64,000 bases of DNA from Rhodococcus erythropolis NBRC 15567 (GCF_001552595.1 NZ_BCRM01000009.1:173976-237975), one strand, 5' to 3'; shown: positions 53,624 through 63,892, counted from the stretch's first letter. Translations and numbers: made by a program. Notes: generated from the sequence alone by a model not told the origin.

Positions 53624-54193
53624 GTGAGCATCGAAGAACGCAGGGCCACTCGAAAGGCGACGTTGTTCGACGTCGGAGTGACACTGCTCGGTGCGGTCGA
53701 CGGTCCGGCCGTCAACGTGCGAGCGGTCTGCAAGGCCGCTGGTCTGACCGAGCGGTACTTCTACGAGAGCTTCACCGATCGCGATCAGTACGTTGTCGCG
53801 GTCCACACGTTTGTCGCCGAGCGCGCGCAGTCGGCGCTCGCCACGGCAGTGGAGTCCGAGACGACATCCGAGGCAGTCGCCACCGCTGCGGTCGACGCTT
53901 TCGTCAAGCTGATGGTCGACGACCCGGCAATGGGGCGAGTGCTTCTGATCGCTCCGCTCTCGGAGCCGGTGCTGAGCGGACGCGGTATCGAATCGATGCC
54001 GGCGTTCGTGGACCTGGTGTACGACCAGTTGTCCGAGATTGCTGATCCGGTGGACAAGCAGCTGGTGGCAGTCGGGCTGGTCGGGGCGTTGTTCACACTG
54101 TTCATCGGTTATCTGGACGGCTCGATCGTCGTCGAACGCGAGCGATTTGTGCGCCATTGCGTCCGGCTGCTGATCAACGCTAACCAGGCGTGA
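53624..54193 (+). CDS. TetR family transcriptional regulator
   Basis: The 189-residue protein has an N-terminal helix-turn-helix (RKATLFDVGVTLLG, then VRAVCKAAGLTERYFYESFTDRDQYVVAV) and a helical C-terminal ligand domain. GTG at 53624 is selected because GGGGA lies ahead and the HTH begins about eight residues in. It is divergent from the MpaB-type oxygenase and overlaps the 3' end of nei2 by 14 bases. Repression of the oxygenase operon is inferred from position. Confidence 0.83.
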   Translation: MSIEERRATRKATLFDVGVTLLGAVDGPAVNVRAVCKAAGLTERYFYESFTDRDQYVVAVHTFVAERAQSALATAVESETTSEAVATAAVDAFVKLMVDDPAMGRVLLIAPLSEPVLSGRGIESMPAFVDLVYDQLSEIADPVDKQLVAVGLVGALFTLFIGYLDGSIVVERERFVRHCVRLLINANQA

Positions 54194-54971
54194 ACGGCTG
54201 GCACACGGGGCAGAAGAAGATATTTCGCTCGGTGAGCCGATCCGGTCCGAGGGTGTCTTCTCTGATGCGGGTTCCGCATCGGCGGCAAGGTTTTCCGCGT
54301 CTGCCGTACACCCACGTTTGCCTACCTGGGCGGGTGTCGCCGGTGGTGACCCGGATGCGACGCGACTTGTTGACGTTGATGGTGCGGAATGACAGATCCA
54401 CAATCGCGTCGAGGTTCCCGGCGCGGTGTGTCGGCGTCTTCGGGTGAATGCCTCGTAGGAAGCAGATCTCGTTGCGGTACACGTTGCCCAGTCCGGCCAT
54501 CACGCGCTGATCCAGGAGCGCGATTCCGATCGGTACGGAGTCTGCAGCGCGAAGATTCTCGACGGCCACGGAACTGTCCCAATCGGTCCCGAGCAGGTCC
54601 GGTCCGAGGTGCCCGACGGCCTCCTGTTCCTGCCCCAGTTCGAGGATCTCGGTTATTCCCAGTGAAAAGCCCACTGCTACAGAGTCTTCGGTGGCCAAGA
54701 TTATGCGCGCTTGGTGGGCGGGTCTGCGCCAGCGCTCGCCGGGGCGATAAATCTGCCACTGACCCTCCATCTTCAGATGCGTGTGAATGGACGCTTCGCC
54801 CACGCGGATCAGCAGATGCTTTCCGCGGCTGGCGACGGAATCCACACGATGTCCCGATAAATCGACGGTGGCATAGCGAGGAACGCGGACATCGCAGGTG
54901 GTGAGTACCTTCTCGGCCAGGGCAGCGCGCAGATCGTTGGCGGCCCGCCACACGGTATCGCCCTCAGGCAT
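54180..54971 (-). CDS. nei: Endonuclease VIII/formamidopyrimidine-DNA glycosylase family (Nei2)
   Basis: The 263-residue enzyme begins MPEGDTVWR, with the Pro2/Glu3 catalytic pair, has LGNVYRNEICFLRG in the helix-two-turn-helix and a C-terminal zinc finger (CRRCG with CPVCQ). The usual K in the beta-hairpin is present at GKHLLIRV. It removes oxidised bases and cuts at the abasic site. It lies directly downstream of lhr (48 bases), the M. tuberculosis nei/lhr order; a repair operon is likely. Overlaps the TetR gene at the 3' end. Confidence 0.92.
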   Translation of the reverse strand: MPEGDTVWRAANDLRAALAEKVLTTCDVRVPRYATVDLSGHRVDSVASRGKHLLIRVGEASIHTHLKMEGQWQIYRPGERWRRPAHQARIILATEDSVAVGFSLGITEILELGQEQEAVGHLGPDLLGTDWDSSVAVENLRAADSVPIGIALLDQRVMAGLGNVYRNEICFLRGIHPKTPTHRAGNLDAIVDLSFRTINVNKSRRIRVTTGDTRPGRQTWVYGRRGKPCRRCGTRIREDTLGPDRLTERNIFFCPVCQPFTPG

Positions 54972-55019
54972 GGTCGCCGCTCCAGCACTTCACGATCGCA
55001 ACCATCATGACCTCAATCC

Positions 55020-58000
55020 TCATGACCTCAACCGGAATCCGCGAGGAGTGGCGGCGAAGCCGGCTTCGACCAGGACGGGAGCAAAATCGTTGCCGTGGAT
55101 GGTCTCTCCGTCGACCTTCTCCACTACCAACTTGTCGACAGCGCGAGAAGTCACCTTCTGGGCAAGCGACAGCGCTGCCAGGCGCAAAGTTCCGCCGTCG
55201 TCGGTGAATGTCAGGATGGTGCGACCGCCGCGCTCGACGAACAGAACCAACTCGCCCTCCACCAGAACGACCAGTGCTCCCGCCTTACGTCCGGGTCGGT
55301 GTCCGGGTGACTCTTCGCCCCCCGACGCCGGCCACGGCAGTGCGGCGCCGTATGGATTGGCCGGGTCGCACGCCGCGAGAGTGACTGCAGCCGAGGAGGT
55401 GTGGCGCCCCTCGATGGAATCACCGAACGTGCGCAAGCGGTCGACCACGGGAGGAGTCGAGAATTGAGCGCCGCCCAGGGTGTCCACGAAGTATCCGCGT
55501 CGAGCGCGCCCGTTGTCCTCGAACGTGCTCAGTACCTTGTAGATCAACGCGAAACCGCCCGGCACGTTCTCGCTCATCACAGAACCGCGGGTTACGACGC
55601 CGTACCGTTCGAGCAGCAGATCAGCCGTGGCGTGCGCCCGGATAGTGGGGTCAGGTTCGATACCTGGCAGCTGGAACCACCGACCGGAGGCGGTTGCCGG
55701 TCCCGTGCGAGCCGGGGTTGAAGTGCGCGCCATTCCGCGGTACGGACGGGCACGAGGAACACGTCGAGGCGATCGGTGACTTGTGGTGGTTCTGGTGGTG
55801 TCCGAGAGAAGTGCGCGCAGCGGTGCGACGGTGTCGTTACCGATGTGTCCGAGCCACACCAACTCCCACAGTGCCGTCGTCACCGCACTGTCGACCGTGT
55901 CTGCAGCCGACTCCGTAGTTTGCAACGCGTCGACCAACTGGCGGAAGAAGTAGGCACCGCCGCCGGACAGCAGGTCGAGGATGCGCTTCTGCAACTCCGA
56001 GACGTCGGTGTCGGCGGGCGAATTGAGCGTGATCGGTGCCAGGTCGGCGGGGTGCAGCACTACCCACCCGTCTTTGCCGGAGATTGCTCCGGATCCGGAC
56101 CACAGGACTTCGCCCGTCGAGGTGAGTTCGTCCAACATCGCGGGGGAGTAGTCGGCGACTCGGCTCGGCAGGATCAACGATTCGAGAGCGGACGCCGGAA
56201 TCGGAACGCCGGCAAGTTGATCGACTACCGTTGCAACACCGTCGATTCCGCGCAGCGTGCCGCCCACATGCTGCCAACCGGGAAGGAAACGTCCGAGCGT
56301 TGCGGTACTGACCGGCTCGACCTCTTGCCGTGCCGCGGCGAGCGAGCGACGCCTCAAGCGGCGCAGGACTTCGGCGTCGCACCATTCGCTCCCAGTTGCA
56401 GACGGGCGGAATTCTCCTTCGAGAACACGCTTTTCGAGCGCGAGCCGACCGAGAACGTCACGCGCGACGGATACTCCGATACCGAAGCGTGCAGCCGCAT
56501 CCGTGAGAGTGAATGGTCCGTGAGTGCGTGCGTATCGGCTCAGGAGGTCGTCGAGTGGCTGATCGACCGGCTCGATGAACGCGGCCGGAACCCCGATGGG
56601 TAGGGGAACGCCGAGTCCATCGCGAAGGCGCGCTGCATCTTCGACGACGGTCCACCAGCTCTCGCCCGCATAGGAGACGTGGAGGGCACGTTTGTCTGCG
56701 ACCAACTTGTCGAGCCACGAGACCGGATCTTCGAGACAGCGTTCGGTGACTTCTTCGGTGGTCAGCGGGCCGAGCATACGGAGGAGGTCGGCGACGCCCT
56801 CGAGGTCCTTGGCCTTGCGGTCCGGAGCGAGCCGTTGCAGTTCACGTTCTGCCTGCTCGATCACTCCGGCGTCGAGCAGCTCGCGCAGTTCGACGCGGCC
56901 GAGGAGTTCGGCCAACAGCGTGGAGTCCAACGACAGTGCGGCGGCGCGTCGCTCGGCCAGGGGGCTGTCGCCCTCGTACATGAACGCGCCCACGTAGTTG
57001 AACAGGAGCGCACTTGCGAACGGTGAAGGCGAGGGCGTCTCCACTTCGACTATTCGAATCTGGCGCCGTTCGATCTTGCCGAACAATTCCTTCAGTGCCG
57101 GCAGGTCGTAGACGTCCTGCAAGCACTCACGCACGGTCTCGAGCAGGATCGGGAATGTCGGGAACTTGCGAGCGACGTCCAGCAGTTGCGCCGACCGCTG
57201 ACGTTGCTGCCACAGTGGAGCACGCTTTCCGGGATTGCGGCGTGGGAGAAGCATTGCGCGGGCGGCACATTCGCGGAATCGGGAGGCGAACAATGCCGAG
57301 CCGCCCACCTCCTGGGTGACCAGATCTTCGATGTCCTCGACGTCGAAGGTGAACAGTTCGGCGCCGGGAGGTTCGTTCTCGGTGTCGGGGAGACGGATGA
57401 TGATGCCGTCGTCGGAGGCCGTCGGACTGGAATCGACGCCGTATCGTTCCTGCAAGCGGGCCCCGATGGCGAGGGCCCACGGTGCGTGAACCCGTTGGCC
57501 GTACGGGGAATGCAGCACCAGACGCCAATCGCCGAGTTCGTCGCGGAAGCGCTCGACAACCAATGTTCGATCCGACGGGACCTGCCCGGTGGCATTCTTC
57601 TGCTCACCGACGAGTTGGATCAGATTGGTTGTGGCATTGTGATCGAGCCCGCCCACGCGACAACGCTCGACGACGTCGGCTTCGTTACCCAGCGCGGTCT
57701 CTCGAACGAATTGTCCCAACGCCTGTCCGAGTTCGGCAGGGCGACCGAGTCCGTCGCCATGCCAGAAGGGCAAACGACCGGGCATGCCGTAGGCGGGGCT
57801 GACCAGAACCCGATCGAAGGTGATCTCCTCGATCCGCCAACTGGTGGCGCCGAGCGCAAAGACGTCGCCGACCCGGGATTCGTAGACCATTTCTTCGTCG
57901 AGTTCGCCGACTCTTGATGCTTTCTCACCGACCATGTAGACCGTGAAGAGGCCGCGGTCGGGGATGGCGCCGCCGGAAGTGACTGCCAAGCGCTGCGAAC

Positions 58001-59567
58001 CGGGGCGGCCCGTCAGAGTGTTGGACTCGCGATCCCAGACCAGGCGCGGACGTAATTCGGCGAACTCGTCCGAGGGGTACCGCCCGGCGAGCAGATCCAG
58101 AGTCGACTCGTAGGCCGAACGGGGAAGCGTTGCATAGGAACCGCTTCGGCGCACCGTCTCGAACCAGTCGTCGACGTCGATCGGCTCGAGTGCAGTGGCC
58201 GCAACAGTTTGCTGGGCAAGGATGTCGAGGGGATTGGCGGGAACGGCCATCGCCTCGATCTTGCCTTCGACCATGCGCTCGACGGTCACCGCGCAGTGAA
58301 TCAGGTCGGTGCGATGTTTGGGGAAGACGACGCCTCGTGAGATCTCGCCGACCTGGTGGCCGGCGCGACCGACACGTTGCAGGCCGCTGGCAACCGAGGG
58401 CGGCGCCTCCACCTGGATGACCAAGTCGACGGCGCCCATGTCGATTCCGAGTTCGAGACTGCTGGTGGCGACGACGCATCGCAATCGACCCGATTTGAGA
58501 TCGTCTTCGATGAGGGCTCGCTGGTCTTTGCTGACCGATCCGTGGTGGGCGCGAGCAAGGAGGGGTTCTGCGCCGTAGTTGACCTCGGTGGGAGCTCCGA
58601 TCTGCGCGGGCGGGCGAGGTGTTTTCTCGACGGCCAGACCGATGCGTTCTGCATGAATCTCGTTGAGCCTGGCTGTCAATCGTTCGGCGAGGCGCCGAGA
58701 GTTGGCGAACACGATGGACGATCGGTGATCGAGCACGAGGTCGACGATCTGTTCCTCGACGTGGGGCCAGATCGAACCGGCTTGCGGGGTGGGGGATTCG
58801 GAACCGTCGGCGGGCGTCGCGATACCCAATTCGGTCATGTCCTCGACGGGGACACGGACCGTGAGATCGAAGGTCTTGGCGGCAGGCGGTGCCACGATTC
58901 GGATCGGTGCCGAACCGGCGAGGAACCGCCCGATCTCCTCGTGGGGACGGACAGTGGCCGACAATCCGATGCGTTGCGCCGGACGCTCGAGCAAGCCGTC
59001 CAGACGTTCCAGAGAGAGCGCAAGGTGCGAGCCGCGCTTGGTACCCGCCACCGCGTGAACCTCGTCGACGATCACGGTGTCGACGCCGACCAGTGTTTCC
59101 CGGGCAGCGGAGGTGAGCATGAGGAACAACGACTCCGGCGTCGTGATCAGGATGTCCGGAGGACGCTTGATCAACGAGCGCCGATCGGCCTGGGACGTAT
59201 CGCCGGAACGGACACCGACGGTGATCTCGGGCGGGGTGAGGCCCAGACGTTTCGCAGTTTGTGTGATGCCGACCAGCGGCGCGCGAAGGTTCCGTTCGAC
59301 GTCCACGCCCAGCGCTTTGAGTGGCGAAATGTAGAGGACTTTGGTGGCGCGTTCGCCTTCGTCCTTCGCGGCGAGTTGATCGAGGGCCCACAGGAACGCC
59401 GACAATGTCTTGCCGGAGCCGGTGGGTGCGACGACAAGTGTGTGAGAGCCACTTGCGATGGATTCCCAGGCACCGAGCTGCGCAGCAGTCGGAGCGCTGA
59501 AAGCGCCGCCGAACCACTCGCGTGTGGCGGGCGAGAACCTACCGAGGACGTTGGTCACGACCACCAT
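55020..59567 (-). CDS. lhr: ATP-dependent DNA helicase Lhr
   Basis: The 1515-residue superfamily 2 helicase has Walker A APTGSGKT (47-54), a DEVH Walker B in VIVDEVHAVAG, GLSATV, a ATSSLELGID segment and the QRVGRAGHQ motif VI. The large Lhr C-terminal region makes up the rest. Length matches mycobacterial Lhr (about 1510). It is a 3'-to-5' ATP-dependent translocase involved in DNA repair. Start ATG at 59567 has GAAGGGGC ahead; an in-frame codon 18 residues earlier is less likely. It is co-transcribed with nei. Confidence 0.96.
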   Translation of the reverse strand: MVVVTNVLGRFSPATREWFGGAFSAPTAAQLGAWESIASGSHTLVVAPTGSGKTLSAFLWALDQLAAKDEGERATKVLYISPLKALGVDVERNLRAPLVGITQTAKRLGLTPPEITVGVRSGDTSQADRRSLIKRPPDILITTPESLFLMLTSAARETLVGVDTVIVDEVHAVAGTKRGSHLALSLERLDGLLERPAQRIGLSATVRPHEEIGRFLAGSAPIRIVAPPAAKTFDLTVRVPVEDMTELGIATPADGSESPTPQAGSIWPHVEEQIVDLVLDHRSSIVFANSRRLAERLTARLNEIHAERIGLAVEKTPRPPAQIGAPTEVNYGAEPLLARAHHGSVSKDQRALIEDDLKSGRLRCVVATSSLELGIDMGAVDLVIQVEAPPSVASGLQRVGRAGHQVGEISRGVVFPKHRTDLIHCAVTVERMVEGKIEAMAVPANPLDILAQQTVAATALEPIDVDDWFETVRRSGSYATLPRSAYESTLDLLAGRYPSDEFAELRPRLVWDRESNTLTGRPGSQRLAVTSGGAIPDRGLFTVYMVGEKASRVGELDEEMVYESRVGDVFALGATSWRIEEITFDRVLVSPAYGMPGRLPFWHGDGLGRPAELGQALGQFVRETALGNEADVVERCRVGGLDHNATTNLIQLVGEQKNATGQVPSDRTLVVERFRDELGDWRLVLHSPYGQRVHAPWALAIGARLQERYGVDSSPTASDDGIIIRLPDTENEPPGAELFTFDVEDIEDLVTQEVGGSALFASRFRECAARAMLLPRRNPGKRAPLWQQRQRSAQLLDVARKFPTFPILLETVRECLQDVYDLPALKELFGKIERRQIRIVEVETPSPSPFASALLFNYVGAFMYEGDSPLAERRAAALSLDSTLLAELLGRVELRELLDAGVIEQAERELQRLAPDRKAKDLEGVADLLRMLGPLTTEEVTERCLEDPVSWLDKLVADKRALHVSYAGESWWTVVEDAARLRDGLGVPLPIGVPAAFIEPVDQPLDDLLSRYARTHGPFTLTDAAARFGIGVSVARDVLGRLALEKRVLEGEFRPSATGSEWCDAEVLRRLRRRSLAAARQEVEPVSTATLGRFLPGWQHVGGTLRGIDGVATVVDQLAGVPIPASALESLILPSRVADYSPAMLDELTSTGEVLWSGSGAISGKDGWVVLHPADLAPITLNSPADTDVSELQKRILDLLSGGGAYFFRQLVDALQTTESAADTVDSAVTTALWELVWLGHIGNDTVAPLRALLSDTTRTTTSHRSPRRVPRARPYRGMARTSTPARTGPATASGRWFQLPGIEPDPTIRAHATADLLLERYGVVTRGSVMSENVPGGFALIYKVLSTFEDNGRARRGYFVDTLGGAQFSTPPVVDRLRTFGDSIEGRHTSSAAVTLAACDPANPYGAALPWPASGGEESPGHRPGRKAGALVVLVEGELVLFVERGGRTILTFTDDGGTLRLAALSLAQKVTSRAVDKLVVEKVDGETIHGNDFAPVLVEAGFAATPRGFRLRS

Positions 59568-59673
59568 ATTGCCCCTTCCCACCGACAGCGTGTTCGTGCC
59601 CGCAGCCGAAGTGCAGAGCATACTATTTGCCCTGTTATAGCGATTCTCTTGTCATCGAGAAGGCGAGTGCCTG

Positions 59674-61005
59674 ATGGAAGCAGTCAAGATTGTCCTCGAG
59701 CTGGCGGTAGTGCTCGGGGCGATTGTCATGGGTACCAGATCGAGCGGTGTCGCTCTCGGTCTGTGGGGCGGCGCAGGTGTTGCCGTCCTCGTGTTCGTCT
59801 TCGGAGAGGACGTCGGCAGTCCGCCGGTCGACGCTCTCCTCATCGTCCTGTCCGTTGTCCTCGCGTCGTCGATGATGCAGGCGGCCGGTGGTATCGACTG
59901 GATGGTCACCATCGCGGCCAAGTTGATCGAATCTCGCCCGAAACAGATCACGCTGATCGCGCCGTTGGTGTCATTCCTGTTCTCGGTCGGTGCCGGTACG
60001 TCCAACATCCTCTACCCGCTGCTCCCTGTCATCTACGACGTCTCGTACAAGAACGGTGTGCGGCCGTCACGGCCGCTGTCGCTGTCGGTTGTCTCGACCG
60101 GTGTGGCGCTGGCGTGTAGTCCGGTGTCCGCGGCGATGGCGGCGATGGTCACGCTGACCGACGTGCCGCCTTACGATTTCGAACTCATCGACATCATCAA
60201 GATCACCTTCCCGGCCGCTGTCGTCGGCATCGTCCTCTCCTCCATCGCGGTCAACAGGCTCGGTAAGGATCTCGACGACGACCCGGACATACAGGCGAAG
60301 ATGAAGTCGGGCGAATTGGCCGGACCTGGTGCAGCGTCCAAGACCGAACTCGTCTCGACGAAGACCGGACGAAACGCGGCACTGATCTTCCTGGCCGGCG
60401 TTCTGGCCATCGTGATCTTCGGCCTGTTCAAGGGAATTCGCCCCGAAGCCGCCGACGGTACCCCGATGGGGATGACACCGATCATCGAAATGCTGATGTT
60501 CGTCGTGGGTACGTTGATCCTGCTGGTGTGCCGCCCGAACGTTGCCGACGTGCCCTCGTCGACGGTGTTCCGTGCCGGCATGGTCTCGGCCATCGCGCTG
60601 TTCGGTCTGGCATGGCTGACGGACACGTTCATCAGCGCACATTCGGAGCTGATCACGAGCACCGTCGGCGACTGGGTCAACGCCGCGCCGTGGATCTTCG
60701 CGCTCGGTGTCTTCCTGGTCTGTGTCCTGACGACCAGCCAGTCGACCGCGACGAGGACCATCGTGCCGATCGGTCTCGCTGCCGGGATTGCACCCGGCCT
60801 GGTGAGCGGCATGTGGGCCGGAGCCTTTGCCGGTGTCTATCTGTTGCCGACAAACGGTTCACAGATCGCAGCTGCGAACTTCGACCTCTCGGGCAGCACG
60901 AAGCTCGGCTCCAAGCTCGTCGACCACTCGTTCTTCCTGCCGACCATCATCTTGGCCGTCACGACGATTGCGGCCGGCGCGGTGTTCGGAGTGGTACTCG
61001 GCTGA
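59674..61005 (+). CDS. Anaerobic C4-dicarboxylate transporter (DcuA/DcuB family)
   Basis: The 443-residue transporter has about ten hydrophobic helices with LIAPLVSFLFSVGAGTSNILY, SVVSTGVALACSPVSAAMA and VLTTSQSTATRTIVPIGLA, the Dcu family signatures. It exchanges or imports C4-dicarboxylates such as aspartate, fumarate or succinate. Such proteins are best known from facultative anaerobes, but also occur in actinobacteria with aspartate uptake roles. It is divergent from lhr across 106 bases and convergent with the next gene. Confidence 0.88.
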   Translation: MEAVKIVLELAVVLGAIVMGTRSSGVALGLWGGAGVAVLVFVFGEDVGSPPVDALLIVLSVVLASSMMQAAGGIDWMVTIAAKLIESRPKQITLIAPLVSFLFSVGAGTSNILYPLLPVIYDVSYKNGVRPSRPLSLSVVSTGVALACSPVSAAMAAMVTLTDVPPYDFELIDIIKITFPAAVVGIVLSSIAVNRLGKDLDDDPDIQAKMKSGELAGPGAASKTELVSTKTGRNAALIFLAGVLAIVIFGLFKGIRPEAADGTPMGMTPIIEMLMFVVGTLILLVCRPNVADVPSSTVFRAGMVSAIALFGLAWLTDTFISAHSELITSTVGDWVNAAPWIFALGVFLVCVLTTSQSTATRTIVPIGLAAGIAPGLVSGMWAGAFAGVYLLPTNGSQIAAANFDLSGSTKLGSKLVDHSFFLPTIILAVTTIAAGAVFGVVLG

Positions 61006-61006
61006 G

Positions 61007-62098
61007 TCAGCTGTTGCGGTAGTGGTCCCAGCTCGCCTTGCACGCGTGGGCGAGCTGGTCCACCCGTTCGGCGTCGGGTGTAGGCCAGTCGAGGCCGGGT
61101 TCCATGATGTATGCGGCCAGTTCGTCTCCCAGTAGGAATTCTCGTTTGAATTCGGCCTGAACCGCACTCAACGTGATCCCGGCTTCGGCGGCGCGGGCGC
61201 TCAATTCGGCGAATCTGGCTCCGGCTCGGATGATTTCGAAACTGCCGAGGTACGGCTGATTGAGAGCGACGGCATCTGGATCGTCGACCTGAAATCCCTT
61301 GCGATGTGAGACCGCAAGTGTGCGAATGAGTTCCGGATCCATCGTCACGGGATTGTCGCCGCGTCGATTGCCGTGGTGGTCGCCACGATTGGAGAGTGCG
61401 ACGACGTCGGGGAGTCGATCTGCTTCCGGCCGTTCGACATTGACGGCGCCGTCCCGCCGGGTGGTGTGGTTCATCGTGTCGTGGAACGACAACGTCGTGA
61501 ACGATCGACCGAGTTCGAAGCTCTTCTCCACCATGGCTTCGATCAGTGCGTCGCGAGTTCTTTCGTAGACACCCAAACCGTGTTCGGCTGTCTCGGTGAA
61601 GGTCTCGGCGAGGTTCTTCCAGCCCGCGTCGTCGGTCGGCTCGAGCAACAGGGGGTAGAACGAGAAGGTGACAGGGCGAACTGCGTCGACGCCGGTGAGG
61701 TCTGCTTTGTTGCCTGCACCGGCCTTGTGGACGCGGGCGAAGGCTTCGCGCAGTGACGCTTCCAGGTTTTCGGGCTTCGCACGGTTGGGATCGCGAATCA
61801 TGCGAGGGTGCGGATTCTCCACGTACACGATGCGCGAATCTATTTCGGACCAACGGCGCACGATGGGACTGGTGGACATGTCGGTGAAGTCGAATTGCAG
61901 CCGCTGTGTGAACTCGGGTGCGAGAAAACGTGAGAGTTCTGCTGGAATCGCGGAACCCGAGTGTGGGCAACTGACAAGAAGGTCGGCTTCGGCGATGGCG
62001 TCGTCGAGACTGCGGGAGTCGCGATCGGCATAGAACGTCAGGTCCTCCGGCGTGAACACGGTTCCGGCCGGGATGAGTACTGGTTCTCCACTGGTCAT
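61007..62098 (-). CDS. N-formylglutamate amidohydrolase-like protein
   Basis: The 363-residue protein has LLVSCPHSGSAIPAEL near residue 45, which matches the metal-binding PHSG of the N-formylglutamate deformylase family. A long central region has FHDTMNHTTRRDGAVN, and QVDDPDAVALNQPYLGSF follows. The family hydrolyses N-formyl-glutamate in histidine degradation; here no hut genes are near, so the substrate may be another N-acyl amino acid. The ATG at 62098 is chosen because the MTSGEPVLIPAGT start fits. It is followed on the other strand by the Dcu transporter. Confidence 0.65.
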   Translation of the reverse strand: MTSGEPVLIPAGTVFTPEDLTFYADRDSRSLDDAIAEADLLVSCPHSGSAIPAELSRFLAPEFTQRLQFDFTDMSTSPIVRRWSEIDSRIVYVENPHPRMIRDPNRAKPENLEASLREAFARVHKAGAGNKADLTGVDAVRPVTFSFYPLLLEPTDDAGWKNLAETFTETAEHGLGVYERTRDALIEAMVEKSFELGRSFTTLSFHDTMNHTTRRDGAVNVERPEADRLPDVVALSNRGDHHGNRRGDNPVTMDPELIRTLAVSHRKGFQVDDPDAVALNQPYLGSFEIIRAGARFAELSARAAEAGITLSAVQAEFKREFLLGDELAAYIMEPGLDWPTPDAERVDQLAHACKASWDHYRNS

Positions 62099-62132
62099 GA
62101 GCCCCAGCGTAATCGAGTGCAACCGTGCGGAC

Positions 62133-63137
62133 TCAGTATCCGCTGAGTCGTTCCACGAGAGCTGTCTTGATCTCCGGTCGACCAGCCGCGACAAGAGTGA
62201 AGGTGGCTTCTCGCATGAGCCGCTCGGGGGTGTTGCTGCCGACGAGGGCGCGGCTTCCGGTCGCAGTGACGAGCGCGGCCGATGCTCGTATCGCAAGTTC
62301 CGATGCGCGGGCGCGTGCGGCCGACATGTCGCCGCCGCCGCGCAGTGCTGCATCGAGATCGGCGCGCGCCCGGGCGGCTTGTTCTTCGAACGCGTCGGCG
62401 TCGACTCCCAGATCCGCGAGTTCGGTCACGGCGCGGCGGGTGATGCCCATGGCCATCGCGCCATTGAGCCACAAGCCGGGGAGTTGGGTGCTCTGGAACT
62501 GTTCGTCGCTGACGACAGCACAGACGTCGGTATCGGGAATTTCGAAAGCGTCGAACACGATTCGGACGGTGTTGCTCCCGCGCGCCGCGATCAGTGGAAG
62601 CTCCTCGATCGTCAGACCCGGGGCCTCGCCCACCGGTACGACGGAATGAACGATGGAATTGTCGAACTCGTCGCGCGCCGACACCAAGAGAACATCGACG
62701 ATGCCCCAACCGGTGACGAAGGGTGCGATCCCGTCGAGGACGTAGCCGTCGTTCACCCGCTTGGCCCACAGGAGCGGTGGGCGGGGGATAGCGCCGGCAT
62801 AGGCAACCCCACCGCGAATCGTGCCGGAAACCAGACCGTCCCAGTATTGTTCGCGCAGAGACGTATTGGTACTCGCTGCCAGGGCCCCGACGACGCCGTG
62901 ATGCTGCATCCAGGTGAACGTCGTCGCGAGGCAACCGCCGCACAAGGTTTCGAGGACCTCGACCAGTTCTTCGCTGCTGGGGCCACCGTCACCGAGGGCG
63001 GCGATGCCGTAGAAGCCGTCGGCGGCGAGCGCGTCGAAATGGCTGCTGGGGATTTCTCCGTCGGCGTCGACGCTGTCGGCGACGGGAAACAGAACGGTAT
63101 CGGCGATCTCACGCGCAAGTTCCGGCCACTTGGTCAC
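62133..63137 (-). CDS. Acyl-CoA dehydrogenase-like flavoprotein, short form
   Basis: The 334-residue protein has an acyl-CoA-dehydrogenase layout. An N-terminal helical domain (AADGFYGIAALGDGG), the middle beta domain (APFVTGWGIVDVLLVSARD, then GSNTVRIVFDAFEIPD) and a C-terminal helical bundle are recognisable. It is about 50 residues shorter than usual, and the C-terminal catalytic-glutamate helix cannot be placed by eye. It may act on a small heteroaromatic or dipeptide-type substrate like DszC relatives. GTG at 63137 starts it; the amidohydrolase-like gene follows at 35 bases. Confidence 0.7.
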   Translation of the reverse strand: MTKWPELAREIADTVLFPVADSVDADGEIPSSHFDALAADGFYGIAALGDGGPSSEELVEVLETLCGGCLATTFTWMQHHGVVGALAASTNTSLREQYWDGLVSGTIRGGVAYAGAIPRPPLLWAKRVNDGYVLDGIAPFVTGWGIVDVLLVSARDEFDNSIVHSVVPVGEAPGLTIEELPLIAARGSNTVRIVFDAFEIPDTDVCAVVSDEQFQSTQLPGLWLNGAMAMGITRRAVTELADLGVDADAFEEQAARARADLDAALRGGGDMSAARARASELAIRASAALVTATGSRALVGSNTPERLMREATFTLVAAGRPEIKTALVERLSGY

Positions 63138-63194
63138 GCTGTCAGGGTAAGCCGTGAGCCGGGGTTGTGGTGTGGAACTGAAACGGTGGCGTAT

Positions 63195-63758
63195 CTAGAA
63201 GGACGGCGGTGAACTCACGATGAGGAATCTCGCAACTGCAGCGGTGCGATTGAACCACCGATGCGGGATGGTCGAGGTGTAGAGGAGGGTATCGCCGACA
63301 TGAAGAACGTGATGCTCGTCCAGCCCGACCTCGACCTCGACAGATCCTTCGAGAACATGAATGAATTCTTCGCCGGCATGCTCGGTGTGTTCACCTGCCT
63401 CGGAGTGAGGTGCTGCCGTGATCTCGTTGGGTTCCATGGTCCGTGAGCCGGTCGAGCAGAATCGGATCACCGAATCGTGTGCCAGTTCGAAGGTTCGCCC
63501 CTCGCCGGCGCGGACGAGGCTGGACGGGGTTCGCTCGCCCTGTGCCAAGAGTGAGTGCGCCGTGGTGCCGAGCGATTGCGCGAGGCGGTGAAGGTTCATG
63601 ACGCTGGGTACTGCGTGCCCGTTTTCGGTTTGGCTCAGGAATGGCTGCGACAACCCTGACTTCACGGCAACCTCACGCAACGTCAAACCGGCTTCTTTTC
63701 TCGCTGTCCGCACGGCTGCCCCGATTGCGGTCGCTATCGCTCTCTGGTCGTCGTCCAT
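63195..63758 (-). CDS. XRE-type regulator with C-terminal cupin domain
   Basis: The 187-residue protein has an XRE helix-turn-helix (GLTLREVAVKSGLSQPFLSQ, residues about 24-43) and a C-terminal cupin sensor (about 115-185: HTEHAGEEFIHVLEGSVEVEV, HVGDTLLYTSTIPHRW). Such regulators (SutR/PuuR-like) sense small metabolites. It is divergent from a purine permease and may control it or the genes on its own strand. Confidence 0.88.
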   Translation of the reverse strand: MDDDQRAIATAIGAAVRTARKEAGLTLREVAVKSGLSQPFLSQTENGHAVPSVMNLHRLAQSLGTTAHSLLAQGERTPSSLVRAGEGRTFELAHDSVIRFCSTGSRTMEPNEITAAPHSEAGEHTEHAGEEFIHVLEGSVEVEVGLDEHHVLHVGDTLLYTSTIPHRWFNRTAAVARFLIVSSPPSF

Positions 63759-63892
63759 GTGCCGAAGATAGCAGTGCTCTGGTGAAAGTTTTGATTACAC
63801 AGACGAAACAAATTCGACCACGGTAAGAAATTATCGACGTGCTGAATAGTCCCGTACACGAAACACTTCCAGCTTCGGACGGAGATCGGCGC

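Noticed and set aside
57925..59517. A 530-codon minus-strand frame inside lhr
   Set aside because: It is an out-of-frame shadow, rich in Arg, of the lhr coding sequence, which has all helicase motifs in its own frame.
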